Both the position numbers and the translations under genes were made by a program. This document shows positions 18,896 to 27,824 of a stretch of DNA of 64,000 nucleotides, piece after piece. The stretch is from Asticcacaulis sp. AC460. Its GTDB lineage: Bacteria; Pseudomonadota; Alphaproteobacteria; Caulobacterales; Caulobacteraceae. The stretch's first letter is position 1. Each line of letters begins with the position of its first letter. The notes below the pieces were generated by a model that did no database searches, had not been told where the DNA came from, and worked only from the letters and a program-made list of their open reading frames with translations. The stretch is from the NCBI RefSeq assembly GCF_000495795.1, contig NZ_AWGD01000042.1, forward strand, positions 1 through 64,000, written 5' to 3'.

Positions 18896-20209
18896 CTACT
18901 GCCCAATCGAAATCGTGGCGCGGCGGTTTTCGGCGTTCTTGATGCCGTTGCCGGTCGGAACCGCCGGCTGGCTTTCGCCCTTCCAGTCGGTGCTGACCAC
19001 CGAAGCCGGCACACCCATCTGGATCAGGCCCTCGGCCACCATGCGGGCCCGGTTCTGCGACAGCTGGATATTGTAAGGCGCCGAACCCGAGGTGTCGGCG
19101 TGGCCGGTGACGGTCACGGGAGCACCGGGCTGGCTGCGGGCCTGCTGCGCGGCGGCCGAGATCACGGCCTGGCCGTCAGCCGTCGGCGTGGCGCTGTCGA
19201 ACGGGAAGTAGACGGTGAAGTTGCGGCGGGCGGGCGGGGCGACCGGCGCTACGACCGGCGACGGCGAGCTGTAGGTTTCACCCGAAGACACGGTCTGTTC
19301 CGGCGGCGGGCCGACATCGGCAGCCGGACCGCGCGGCGCACCGAACGACCAGCGCAGACCCAGGGTCAGCGAATGGTCGCGGATCTTGCCCGACAGGCGG
19401 CCTTCGTAGACTTCCTCAACCAGATTGGGCCCATAGGCTTCGGAAACCGCAAAACTTTCCGGCGCAAAGCCATCGCAATAGGGCGAACAGTCATTGTTGT
19501 ATTCGTAATAGGACACGTCGGCGCGGACATCATAATTGACCTTGGCGACCTCGAGATAGCGATAGGTCAGGTCGATATTGAGACGGTCCGATACCTGCCA
19601 GGCCAGGCCGGCAATGACCTGGCCGGCGGCGGCGGTCTTGCTGGAATGGATGGTATAGGTCTCGGAATAGTCTTCGTCCTGATAGGCTCCGACATAGTCG
19701 GCCTTGATCTTGACCCCGCCCAGGCCCACGCCGACGAACGGATGCAGGCGGCTGTCGGGCGAGATATCATAGATGACATTGACCATCGCCGAAGTCAGGT
19801 CCAGCGAACCGCGGCCGGCCTCGGCGGGGTCATAGCCGGAAACGATGCTGTTGCGGATATCACCCTGACGTTCGCCGTATTCCAGTTCGGCGCGCCAGTG
19901 CGGCGAGAACTGGTTACCGGCGCGGGCGAACACGGCGGCCTTGGCCTTGGTGTCCAGTGCGAAACCATCGCTCTCTTCGATGTCTTCGTTGATGGCGGCG
20001 GCCGCTACGGCCTCGGCGGAAGACGACGATCCCTCATCGCTTTCCGTGCGCGAGACCAGGGTGACATCGCGCAGCACCAGCTTCTGCTGGTCCATATCGT
20101 GGACACCGGCATCGGCGGCGACGTACCAGCCGAGCTTGGTATCGGCGGAAGCGGCGGCGGCCATCAATGAGACGGCGCAGGCCAGAACGGCGGCGAGCTT
20201 GAGGCGCAT
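18896..20209 (-). CDS. OmpA family outer membrane protein
   Basis: A 437-residue outer membrane protein with a signal peptide ending MAAAASA. The middle forms a beta-barrel-like region with aromatic-rich alternating strands. A proline-rich linker precedes a C-terminal OmpA peptidoglycan-binding domain (about 340-437) with the motifs VTGHADTSGS and NRARMVAEGL. It anchors the outer membrane to peptidoglycan. ATG 20209 has GAGGG 6 bases upstream. A terminator follows the gene. Confidence 0.9.
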   Translation of the reverse strand: MRLKLAAVLACAVSLMAAAASADTKLGWYVAADAGVHDMDQQKLVLRDVTLVSRTESDEGSSSSAEAVAAAAINEDIEESDGFALDTKAKAAVFARAGNQFSPHWRAELEYGERQGDIRNSIVSGYDPAEAGRGSLDLTSAMVNVIYDISPDSRLHPFVGVGLGGVKIKADYVGAYQDEDYSETYTIHSSKTAAAGQVIAGLAWQVSDRLNIDLTYRYLEVAKVNYDVRADVSYYEYNNDCSPYCDGFAPESFAVSEAYGPNLVEEVYEGRLSGKIRDHSLTLGLRWSFGAPRGPAADVGPPPEQTVSSGETYSSPSPVVAPVAPPARRNFTVYFPFDSATPTADGQAVISAAAQQARSQPGAPVTVTGHADTSGSAPYNIQLSQNRARMVAEGLIQMGVPASVVSTDWKGESQPAVPTGNGIKNAENRRATISIGQ

Positions 20210-20481
20210 GACGCACCCTCCAAAAGGCAAAATCATATTTAAGAGAGACTTAAACCTATCAGAAAGCCCGACACGCCGACATTCGGTTATCCGAATTGGG
20301 GCAAGATCGTGGCGTTATGCGTCTTTTGGGCCGCAGTCAGCGGTAACGGCCTGCCAAATCGGGCCTATCTTCGCGCAGGGCACGAATCCAAATCTTAACG
20401 ACGCCCCCATCACGAGTCTTCAAAACGGATCGCGGGCTTGTGAATGGCGCCCGAGGCCGGTTTTTGGTACTCTGACCTTAC

Positions 20482-20585
20482 GGGCTGAGCTCGTACCCTA
20501 ACTCCGGATTTTTATCTCGGAGCCGACACAGGCTAATGTGCCTAACAGAAGGCCTCTCACCCCAGGTGAGAGGCCTTCGTTTGTT
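20482..20585 (+). ncRNA. Candidate structured RNA or leader ending in a strong hairpin
   Basis: Within a 418-base gap, consecutive short stems occur: GGG-CCC around the palindrome GAGCTC (20482-20498), CTCCG/CGGAG (20502-20522), CACAGGC/GCCT with TGTG (20527-20543), and a perfect 14-base stem GAAGGCCTCTCACC / GGTGAGAGGCCTTC (20548-20578) followed by GTTTGTT. This looks like a small RNA with its own terminator, or an attenuator for the downstream gene. It is not a class I recognise. The rest of the gap (20210-20481) shows nothing definite. Confidence 0.35.
20548..20585 (+). terminator. Strong hairpin with T-rich tail
   Basis: The stem described for the candidate RNA: 14 perfect pairs with a 3-base loop, then GTTTGTT. 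It would stop transcription before the linalool dehydratase-like gene or end a short transcript. Confidence 0.6.
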
Positions 20586-20627
20586 AAGACCTGGTGTGTT
20601 AGGAGGCGTGATCTTCCGGAAACTGCC

Positions 20628-22459
20628 GTGCCCGCCCGTCTTCCCGACCACACCCGCATCTTCGGTCCCGTCAGCCAGCGCCATGTCCTGCGTCTGACGC
20701 TGCTGTACGCCACGATACTCGGTCTTGGCTTTGCCCTGGCTGAACTTACCGATTCCGCGCATCTGCAAACCTTTGGCCTTGGTCTCGTCCTGCCGGGCGG
20801 AGGCTTCCTGGCCCATTACGACCTGACAACAGCCGCGGGCCTGTGGCACCTCGTTGCCTTTGCCGCCGGAGCGGGCTCATTCGTCCTGGCGCTCGGCATT
20901 TGGTTCGGACCGGCAATGTGTTGGCCCCGCCCACGGTTTGGATCGCTACGGCCATCGCCGCAGCCACAATGAACCATGGCCCTCCCACCGTACACGCCAT
21001 CGCGACCGCCGCCGCGATTGTCGTCGCCGGCGCCGTCGGCCTGGCGGTCGTTACCCTGATACGCTTTCGCATGGCACAAAGCCGTCGCAAGGCTGACAAT
21101 CTCTATCTGGCAACGGCAAGTTGGCCTACCGTCAGCCCCGATCCCTCCCTACCGGAAATGACCCCGCAGGACCTGGAGCACCTGCGATTTGCGCTCGATC
21201 GCGCCCTGCAGCCCGTTGACAGCTTTGACGGCTTCGAGCATCTCGACCCGTTCCAGACCGCAGCCCTCCGCTACCAAGTCAACTTCCTGGCCTACGGTAT
21301 CGCCATGCACCAGGCGCGCTTCACCCCGGCTTTCGGCGGCTATATGCGCGAAGCCCAGATACGGCTGCTGGACAAGATGGCGCAACCTCGGGTGTGGTCC
21401 TACTGGGCACTGGAAAATTTTTGGGGCAATCTCAGCCTGGACGGCGATCCGGTCGGCCGGGAAAACATCATGTATACCGGCTTCGTCGCCCTGCAGATGG
21501 CTATGTTGCGGGTCACAACCGGCGACAATGTCTTCACTCAGCCTGAACGTTTTCGACTTGATAAGCGGCGCGCCCTGAACGAAAGCGATTTTGTCGCCCA
21601 ACTCGTCAGCGAACAAAAACGCTCCGCTTACGGATTGATTGCATGTGAGCCCAACTGGATCTACCCGCTGTGCAACACCATCGGCATGAGCGCCGTCAAA
21701 ACCTCGGCACCGGATGCCTGGCGGGACATCGCGCCGAAAATCACCAACAGCCTCGACAGTGAATTTCTCGATGCCTTCGGGCGATTTGTGCCGTGCCGGT
21801 CCGCCCGCACAGGCTTGGCTCTTCCGGCTGTCGGTGGCGCCATGCCCCTGGCCATGCCATGCTTCTTTTTAAACGCCATCGCGCCGGACATCGCCGCCCG
21901 CCAGTGGCTTTTGCTGCGTCGCCGGCTATTCGATAGCCGGGATCGCTTCCGGCCTGCCGCCTTCTGGCCGATCGATACCGGCAATTATGGCTTTTCACGA
22001 GCCAGCGCCTACACAGCCGTTGCTGTCGCCGCTGCGGAACTGGGAGACCGTGAGGTCTATGACGCCTGCATGGCAGCGCTGGACCAGGAATGCCCGGTTC
22101 ACAGTCGCGAAGGCGTTAGACACCGTGACCGCGCTTCGGTTTGGTCCCATGGCGTCGAGCTGATGGCGCGCGCTACCGTCGCGAACAGCTTTCGAACCCT
22201 GACGGAAGCTCAAATCGCGCAGGGGCCACGCCTGGAGGGCCTGCCCTACCCGAAGGTCCTGGTCGCCTCCGCACATGCCGCCGAGGGCGGCCTGATCGCG
22301 GTGGTTCATGGGGGAGGTGTTTATCCGACCACAATTACCGGCCTGATTCCGCACCATGTCTATCGCTGCCAGGCGGCAACCGCGACAGCCGGCGCCGACG
22401 GTTGTCTGCGCTTTGATCTGGCCTTGACCGGCCGAACAGTTCTAAGGGTTCGGGCCTGA
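20628..22459 (+). pseudogene. Linalool dehydratase/isomerase-like protein, interrupted by a frameshift
   Basis: The first part (20628 to about 20910) encodes transmembrane helices with FGLGLVLPGGGFLAH and ends LALGIWFGP. The rest continues in another frame as GNVLAPPTVW and the LDI-type domain (FQTAALRYQVNFLAYG, FTPAFGGYMREAQ, VWSYWALENFWG, NIMYTGF). One missing base near 20907-20913 would restore WFGTGNVLAPP, the sequence expected for the family. Two cysteines nine residues apart (ACEPNWIYPLC) match the spacing of the catalytic pair Cys171/Cys180 of linalool dehydratase. The domain may act on terpene alcohols or another lipid, which is unproven. GTG 20628 is a weak start. A sequencing error is as likely as a true mutation. 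Confidence 0.7.
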
Positions 22460-22564
22460 TGGCATGCTGCGTCCTGATGGCCATGGTTTTTGGCGCCGGC
22501 CTGGCGGTGAAGGCCGCCATTTTCGGTCGGCGCGGAGACCGGGCCCAAATGTGGAGACGAAAAG

Positions 22565-22972
22565 ATGACGGATAGGTCGCGGTTCTCGGTGATGTCACGC
22601 CTGCGCAGCTTCGGTTATGCCTTCCAGGGGCTGATCTTCACACTGAAGACTCAGCACAATGCCTGGCTGCACCTTGTTGCCACCGTACTGGTTGTTCTGG
22701 CGGCCTCTTTTCTGGGCGTAGACGCCGCGGACTGGCGATGGCTGATCGTCGCCATAGCGATGGTTTGGGTGGCCGAGACCTTCAACACCGCCGTCGAATA
22801 TGTTTGCGATGTCGTTTCGCCCGACTACGCCGAAGCCGTCAAACGCGCCAAGGACATCGCCGCCGGCGCCGTACTGATCTGCGCTTTCGCCGCGGCCCTC
22901 ATCGGCATCCTGACGCTCTGGCCCTATGTCGACGCCTATATCCGAGTGCTTAGCGGCCCGGTCCAGCTTTAA
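22565..22972 (+). CDS. dgkA: Diacylglycerol/undecaprenol kinase family protein
   Basis: A 135-residue membrane protein of the DgkA family, which phosphorylates diacylglycerol or undecaprenol at the inner membrane. It has the amphipathic N-terminus and three helices, with the active-site motif AETFNTAVEYVCD and later KRAKDIAAGAVL, both diagnostic. GGAG precedes the ATG. The sequence looks closer to the undecaprenol kinase type, so the exact substrate is not settled. It follows the frameshifted gene by 105 bases. Confidence 0.9.
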   Translation: MTDRSRFSVMSRLRSFGYAFQGLIFTLKTQHNAWLHLVATVLVVLAASFLGVDAADWRWLIVAIAMVWVAETFNTAVEYVCDVVSPDYAEAVKRAKDIAAGAVLICAFAAALIGILTLWPYVDAYIRVLSGPVQL

Positions 22973-23018
22973 CGAAATGAACCGCCTGGCCAAGATGACG
23001 CGGCCTATTGAAATTTCG

Positions 23019-23057
23019 TACGATTCGTATTATCCAAAATACGTAATACGGATCGTA
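23019..23057. promoter_or_regulatory. PadR operator candidate
   Basis: TACGATTCGTATTA (23019-23032) and TAATACGGATCGTA (23044-23057) pair at 13 of 14 positions around an 11-base centre. It ends 4 bases before the padR ATG, so bound protein would cover the promoter and start; autoregulation is inferred. Confidence 0.65.
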
Positions 23058-23061
23058 CCAA

Positions 23062-23583
23062 ATGACGCCCTTGAACTATGCCTTGCTGGGATTGATCCGC
23101 GCCGAAGCGCGCAGCGGCTATGCCCTGCGCAAGGTGTTCGAGACCACGCCCATGGGCAGCTTTTCCAGCAGCCCGGGCAGTGTCTACCCGGCGCTGAAAA
23201 ACCTGCAGAAGGCCGGCGTTATCGAAAGCCGCCCGACGGGTAAGAAGAGCGTCTTTGCCATCACCGGCGCGGGAGATGCTGCCTTCGAAGCCTGGCTGCG
23301 ACAGCCGGTCACGGCCAGTGAAAATACCGACATCGCGCTGCTGCGATTCGCCTTCCTGCACGACTATCCCGACCGTCAGCTGTCGCTGGCCTTCCTGCTG
23401 TCCTATGCCCGGGCCTGCCACGACAAGATCGTCGGCCTGAAGGCCTTCATGACCAGCGACACCTGGCAGCAGATGCCGCTGCAAACCCGCCTGGCCGTCC
23501 AGCACGGCCTGCGCATCACCGAAGCCGCCGCAGAATGGGCGGCGGACGCCCACCTTCAATTGAGTGAGGAGATCAAACCATGA
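23062..23583 (+). CDS. PadR family transcriptional regulator
   Basis: A 173-residue regulator with the PadR winged helix at the N-terminus (TPLNYALLGLI, then GSVYPALKNLQKAGVIESR), and a C-terminal helical dimerisation region (about 95-170). No ribosome binding site precedes the ATG and the operator abuts it, suggesting a leaderless or nearly leaderless transcript. Its stop overlaps the next gene's ATG by 4 bases, so it probably controls the membrane protein behind it. PadR repressors typically respond to phenolics, lipophilic drugs or similar ligands; the inducer is unknown. Confidence 0.9.
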   Translation: MTPLNYALLGLIRAEARSGYALRKVFETTPMGSFSSSPGSVYPALKNLQKAGVIESRPTGKKSVFAITGAGDAAFEAWLRQPVTASENTDIALLRFAFLHDYPDRQLSLAFLLSYARACHDKIVGLKAFMTSDTWQQMPLQTRLAVQHGLRITEAAAEWAADAHLQLSEEIKP

Positions 23584-24407
23584 AGTTCGCCGCAAAATGC
23601 CTCGGCCTGTGGTTGGCCATGGTGGCCACAACCATGATCAGCGGCATGATCCTGTCGCCCGGCGCCGCACCCCCGACCGCCGGAGAGCCGCTGACCGCCT
23701 TTCAGGCCATGGCCATCGTCTATGCCGTTCAGGCCATCGTCATCGCAGTTCTGGCCGCCAATATTCATCTGGCCCGGTTGCCCAAGGTGATCGTCCTGTT
23801 CGTCATCATATTCGGCACGATAACCCTGATGTCGTGGATCGAAGCCATCTTCTTCAATGCGTCGCTGAAAATGTCGTCCGCCCTTTTGACCTTCATGTTG
23901 GTCAACGGCGCGATCAGCGCCGCCGTGGTCGCGATCGTCAGTGCCTTCCTGTGGCCGTCAAAAGATTCGCAACCCCTGACCAGCCTGGGCGGATTATGGT
24001 GGAAGCTGGCGGTCATCTCACCGCTGTATGTCTTCGCCTACTATGCTGCCGGTACCTTTATCGCCTGGCAGAGCGAAACCCTGCGCGCCTACTACGCCCA
24101 GGGCATCAATATCGACCAGAGCCTGCTGGTCCCGCTGCAGGTCGTACGCGGCCTGATGTGGGGCGGGCTGGCAGCCATCATCGTCAAATCGGTCCATGGC
24201 TCCGCATTGTTCCGTGGTCTGATGGTCGGCATTACCCTTGCCTGCCTGTGCACCATCGTCCTGCTCATGCCCAACCCGGTCATGCCGTGGCCGGTGCGCC
24301 AAATCCACTTCGTCGAGGTCTTCGTATCGAACTTCCTTTTCGGCTGGGCTGCGGGCGCCATCCTGCTGGCCGGCGAGCGCAAGCCGGCCGTACCTCAGCC
24401 GGCGTAA
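23580..24407 (+). CDS. Multi-pass membrane protein of unknown function
   Basis: A 275-residue integral membrane protein with seven or eight hydrophobic segments (near residues 5-25, 42-60, 66-90, 100-122, 142-165, 185-202, 213-230, 250-266). No transporter family motif is recognised. It is translationally coupled to the padR gene (ATGA overlap), as for PadR-controlled membrane or resistance proteins. Its last 13 bases overlap the end of the convergent LysR gene. Confidence 0.75.
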   Translation: MKFAAKCLGLWLAMVATTMISGMILSPGAAPPTAGEPLTAFQAMAIVYAVQAIVIAVLAANIHLARLPKVIVLFVIIFGTITLMSWIEAIFFNASLKMSSALLTFMLVNGAISAAVVAIVSAFLWPSKDSQPLTSLGGLWWKLAVISPLYVFAYYAAGTFIAWQSETLRAYYAQGINIDQSLLVPLQVVRGLMWGGLAAIIVKSVHGSALFRGLMVGITLACLCTIVLLMPNPVMPWPVRQIHFVEVFVSNFLFGWAAGAILLAGERKPAVPQPA

Positions 24408-25258
24408 CGGATCGCAAACGCCTCGAAAGCTCGGGCCGCCGCTTCCAGGCGGTCCGGCAAGGCATAGCGCGGCCGAAACAACGCCACTGTACGGCGCGGA
24501 TTGAACCCGGCCAGCGGTATCCGGACCACATCCTCCGCCTGGTAGGACTGGGGCATGACGGTAATACCCACCCCGGCCCCGACCATGGCCAGAGCCCGTT
24601 CGTCCTGGGCGGTGCGGTACACCAAAGGTGGGCGGACATTGCGGTCGGTAAAGTGCCGCGACGTCTCCGACAACACTTCGCACCGTGAACGGACGATCAT
24701 GCTGTCATTGGCCAGATCCTCGCCCTGGATCTCGGTTGAGCCGGCCAGACGATGGTTCAACGGCAAGGCCAGTTGATAGCCTTCCTCGAACAGCGCCACC
24801 GAAGTGTCGTCCTCGACCCGACGCAGCGACAGGGCAAAATCGACTCCGCGCTCATCTAGCCGGTTCAGCAGTTCCTGCTCGGTGCCATCGATCAGGTCGA
24901 AGCGGATATCGGGCCGTTCCCTTAAAAATCCTTCCAGCAGCCCGGCGACCCAAGCCGCCGGCAAGGTCTGCAGAACTCCCAAACGCAAAACATTACTGCT
25001 TTCGGTCTGCGACAGCTCGGCGGCGGCCATATTGACTTCGTGCAGGATGGCCTTGGCGCGCGGCAGGAAGCGCGTCCCCGCCGTGGTGAGAAACACCCGC
25101 TTGTTGCTGCGAACAAACAGCTCGACGCCCAACTGCTCTTCCAGCCTTTTGATCCCGGCCGACAGGGTTGGCTGGGTGATCAGGCAGGCACTTGCCGCCT
25201 TGGTGAAACTCCCCGTTTCAACCAGGCTGAGGAAATAGCGGAGAAGATAAAGTTCCAT
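24395..25258 (-). CDS. LysR family transcriptional regulator
   Basis: A 287-residue LysR regulator. The N-terminal helix-turn-helix contains FLSLVETGSFTKAASACLIT and QPTLSAGIKRLEEQLG; the C-terminal periplasmic-binding-like effector domain spans ~90-285. It is divergent from the leucine degradation operon, with 181 bases between the starts, so it is a candidate regulator of that operon; alphaproteobacterial liu operons are more often controlled by MerR-type LiuR, so this remains inference. Confidence 0.9.
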   Translation of the reverse strand: MELYLLRYFLSLVETGSFTKAASACLITQPTLSAGIKRLEEQLGVELFVRSNKRVFLTTAGTRFLPRAKAILHEVNMAAAELSQTESSNVLRLGVLQTLPAAWVAGLLEGFLRERPDIRFDLIDGTEQELLNRLDERGVDFALSLRRVEDDTSVALFEEGYQLALPLNHRLAGSTEIQGEDLANDSMIVRSRCEVLSETSRHFTDRNVRPPLVYRTAQDERALAMVGAGVGITVMPQSYQAEDVVRIPLAGFNPRRTVALFRPRYALPDRLEAAARAFEAFAIRYAG

Positions 25259-25346
25259 AGATCACATCTATAATCACGATAGGTTTAATTCATTTTCGCA
25301 ATACACGTAAATGGGATAGTTTCCGTACGCTCACGAGACCGACCTT

Positions 25347-25401
25347 TCTTCTCCTCTCCACGAAGTGGGGAGGGGACCGCGAAGCGGTGGAGGGGTATCT
25401 T
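25347..25401. repeat. Dispersed intergenic repeat, family A copy 3
   Basis: Reads TTCTTCTCCTCTCCACGAAG, then TGGGGAGGGGACCGCGAAGC and GGTGGAGGGGTATCTT. It is almost identical to copy 6 at 58723. It occupies the promoter region between the LysR gene and the liu operon. Confidence 0.75.
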
Positions 25402-25439
25402 GCTGACGGTCGATCAAACGACATAAGTTGGAAAAGCCC

Positions 25440-27047
25440 ATGCCCGCGCTGAAAAGCGATATCGACCCGAACGATCCCGACTTCATCGCCAATGCCGCGC
25501 GCATGCAGGCCCTGGTCGATGACCTGCGCGGCCTGACAGCCAAAATCGCCCTGGGCGGCACCTCTGCCGCGCGCCAGAAACACACCGATCGCGGCAAGCT
25601 GCTGCCGCGCGACCGCATTGCCGGCCTGATCGACCCGGGCTCGCCCTTTCTCGAATTCTCCGCCCTGGCCGCCCACAACGTATATGACGACGAGGTCCCG
25701 GCCGCCGGCATCCTGACCGGTATCGGCCGCATCAACGGGACCGAATGCGTCATCGTCTGCAACGACGCCACGGTGAAGGGCGGCACCTACTACCCCCTGA
25801 CCGTCAAGAAACACCTGCGCGCCCAGGAAATCGCCCAACAGAACCATCTGCCCTGCGTCTACCTGGTCGACTCCGGCGGCGCCAACCTGCCCAACCAGGA
25901 CGAGGTCTTTCCGGACAAGGACGATTTCGGCCGCATCTTCTTCAACCAGGCCCGCATGTCCGCCGCCGGCATCCCCCAGATCGCCGTGGTCATGGGCTCC
26001 TGCACCGCCGGCGGCGCCTATGTCCCGGCCATGTCGGACGAATCGATCATCGTGCAGAAACAGGGCACCATCTTCCTGGCCGGCCCGCCCCTAGTGAAGG
26101 CCGCCACCGGCGAAGTCGTGTCCTCGGAAGACCTCGGCGGCGGTGACGTCCATGCCCGCGTCTCCGGCGTCGCCGACCACCTGGCCGCCGATGACGCCGA
26201 TGCCCTGCGCACCGCCCGCCGCATCGTCGGCAATCTCAACCGCACCAAAAACCTCCCGCTTGCCACCCGCCCCGTCGCCGAGCCGCTCTATCCCACCGAA
26301 GACATCTACGGCATCGTCCCGGCCGATACCCGCCAGCCCTTCGATATCCGCCAGATCATTGCCCGCCTGGTCGACGGCTCCGAGTTCGACGAGTTCAAGG
26401 CGTTGTACGGCGAAACCCTGGTCACCGGCTTCGCCCATCTTTACGGCTATCCCGTCGGTATCGTCGCCAATAACGGCGTCCTGTTCTCCGAAAGCGCGCT
26501 GAAGGGCGCCCACTTCATCGAACTGTGCGCCCAGCGCGGCATTCCCCTGGTCTTCCTGCAGAACATCACCGGCTTCATGGTCGGCCGCAAGTACGAGAAC
26601 GAGGGCATTGCCCGCCACGGTGCCAAGATGGTCACAGCGGTGGCCTGCGCCGACGTGCCGAAACTGACGGTCATCATCGGCGGCTCCTACGGCGCCGGCA
26701 ATTACGGCATGTGCGGCCGCGCCTACGAACCGCGCTTCCTGTGGATGTGGCCCAATGCCCGTATCTCGGTCATGGGGGGAGAACAGGCGGCCAATGTCCT
26801 GGCCACCGTCCGCCGCGACGGCATCGAAGCCAAGGGCGGCACCTGGTCCGCCGAAGACGAAGCCGCCTTCAAGGCGCCGATCCGCGACACCTACGAGGCC
26901 CAGGGCCATCCCTACTACGCCTCGGCGCGGGTGTGGGACGATGGCGTCATCGACCCCGCCGATACCCGCCGTGTCCTGGGGCTTGGCCTGTCCGCCGCCC
27001 TCAACGCCCCCATCACCCCGACCCGGTTCGGCATTTTCCGGATGTAG
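25440..27047 (+). CDS. mccB: Methylcrotonyl-CoA carboxylase carboxyltransferase (beta) subunit
   Basis: The carboxyltransferase half of methylcrotonyl-CoA carboxylase, converting 3-methylcrotonyl-CoA to 3-methylglutaconyl-CoA with carboxybiotin from the alpha subunit. The 535-residue length is typical. CoA- and biotin-site segments include [15 protein letters not shown] (about 195-209), [15 protein letters not shown], and [20 protein letters not shown]. Methylcrotonyl rather than propionyl specificity is inferred from the surrounding genes. ATG 25440 is favoured by GGAAAAG upstream over TTG 25428. First gene of the liu operon. Confidence 0.95.
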   Translation: MPALKSDIDPNDPDFIANAARMQALVDDLRGLTAKIALGGTSAARQKHTDRGKLLPRDRIAGLIDPGSPFLEFSALAAHNVYDDEVPAAGILTGIGRINGTECVIVCNDATVKGGTYYPLTVKKHLRAQEIAQQNHLPCVYLVDSGGANLPNQDEVFPDKDDFGRIFFNQARMSAAGIPQIAVVMGSCTAGGAYVPAMSDESIIVQKQGTIFLAGPPLVKAATGEVVSSEDLGGGDVHARVSGVADHLAADDADALRTARRIVGNLNRTKNLPLATRPVAEPLYPTEDIYGIVPADTRQPFDIRQIIARLVDGSEFDEFKALYGETLVTGFAHLYGYPVGIVANNGVLFSESALKGAHFIELCAQRGIPLVFLQNITGFMVGRKYENEGIARHGAKMVTAVACADVPKLTVIIGGSYGAGNYGMCGRAYEPRFLWMWPNARISVMGGEQAANVLATVRRDGIEAKGGTWSAEDEAAFKAPIRDTYEAQGHPYYASARVWDDGVIDPADTRRVLGLGLSAALNAPITPTRFGIFRM

Positions 27048-27056
27048 GAGGCCACC

Positions 27057-27824
27057 ATGTCCTTAATCATCGAAAGCGACCGGCAGGGCATTACCCGCGT
27101 CACCCTGAACCGCCCCGACGTCCACAACGCCTTCAACGAAGGCATGATCGGCGACCTGAAGGACGCCTTTTCCGACCTGGGCAAGCAGGACGGCATCCGC
27201 GTCATCGTGCTGAACGGCGCGGGCCCCAGCTTTTCGGCCGGTGCCGACCTCAACTGGATGCGCCGCGCCGCCGAACAGGACGAGGAGATGAACCGCGAGG
27301 ACGCCCGCGCCCTGGCCGAGATGTTCGAAACCCTCAATGCCTGCCCCAAGCCGGTCATCGGCCTGGTCCACGGCGGTGTCTTCGGCGGCGGAGTCGGCCT
27401 GACCGCCTGCTGCGACGTCGTCATCGCCGCGCCCGGCACCGTGTTCGGCCTGACCGAGGTCCGCCTGGGCCTGATCCCGGCGGTCATCTCACCGTTCGTG
27501 CTGGCCAAAATCGGCATGTCGGCGTCGCGGCGCTATATGCTGAGCGGCGAGCGTTTCGACGCAGCCGAGGCCCTGCGTATCGGTCTGGTCCATCAGATCG
27601 CCGACGACCTGGAAGCCGCCGCCCAGCCGGTGATCGCCGCCTTCATGGCCGCCGCCCCGGAAGCTGTCGCCGACATCAAGGACCTGCTGGGCGACATCGC
27701 CCATAAGGGCACCGACATCGCCGGCAAGACCTCTGCCCGTATCGCCGCCCGCCGCGCCAGCGACGAGGGCCGCGAGGGCATCCAAGCCTTCCTCGACAAA
27801 CGCAAACCGCACTGGGGAATGTAA
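27057..27824 (+). CDS. liuC: Methylglutaconyl-CoA hydratase
   Basis: An enoyl-CoA hydratase/isomerase family protein of 255 residues that hydrates 3-methylglutaconyl-CoA to HMG-CoA. The oxyanion hole loop SAGADLNWMRR near residue 62-72 is typical of the leucine pathway hydratase, and the second oxyanion region GGVFGGGVGL follows at about 107-116. The genomic slot between mccB and mccA supports the specific reaction. The stop overlaps the mccA start by one base. Confidence 0.93.
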   Translation: MSLIIESDRQGITRVTLNRPDVHNAFNEGMIGDLKDAFSDLGKQDGIRVIVLNGAGPSFSAGADLNWMRRAAEQDEEMNREDARALAEMFETLNACPKPVIGLVHGGVFGGGVGLTACCDVVIAAPGTVFGLTEVRLGLIPAVISPFVLAKIGMSASRRYMLSGERFDAAEALRIGLVHQIADDLEAAAQPVIAAFMAAAPEAVADIKDLLGDIAHKGTDIAGKTSARIAARRASDEGREGIQAFLDKRKPHWGM

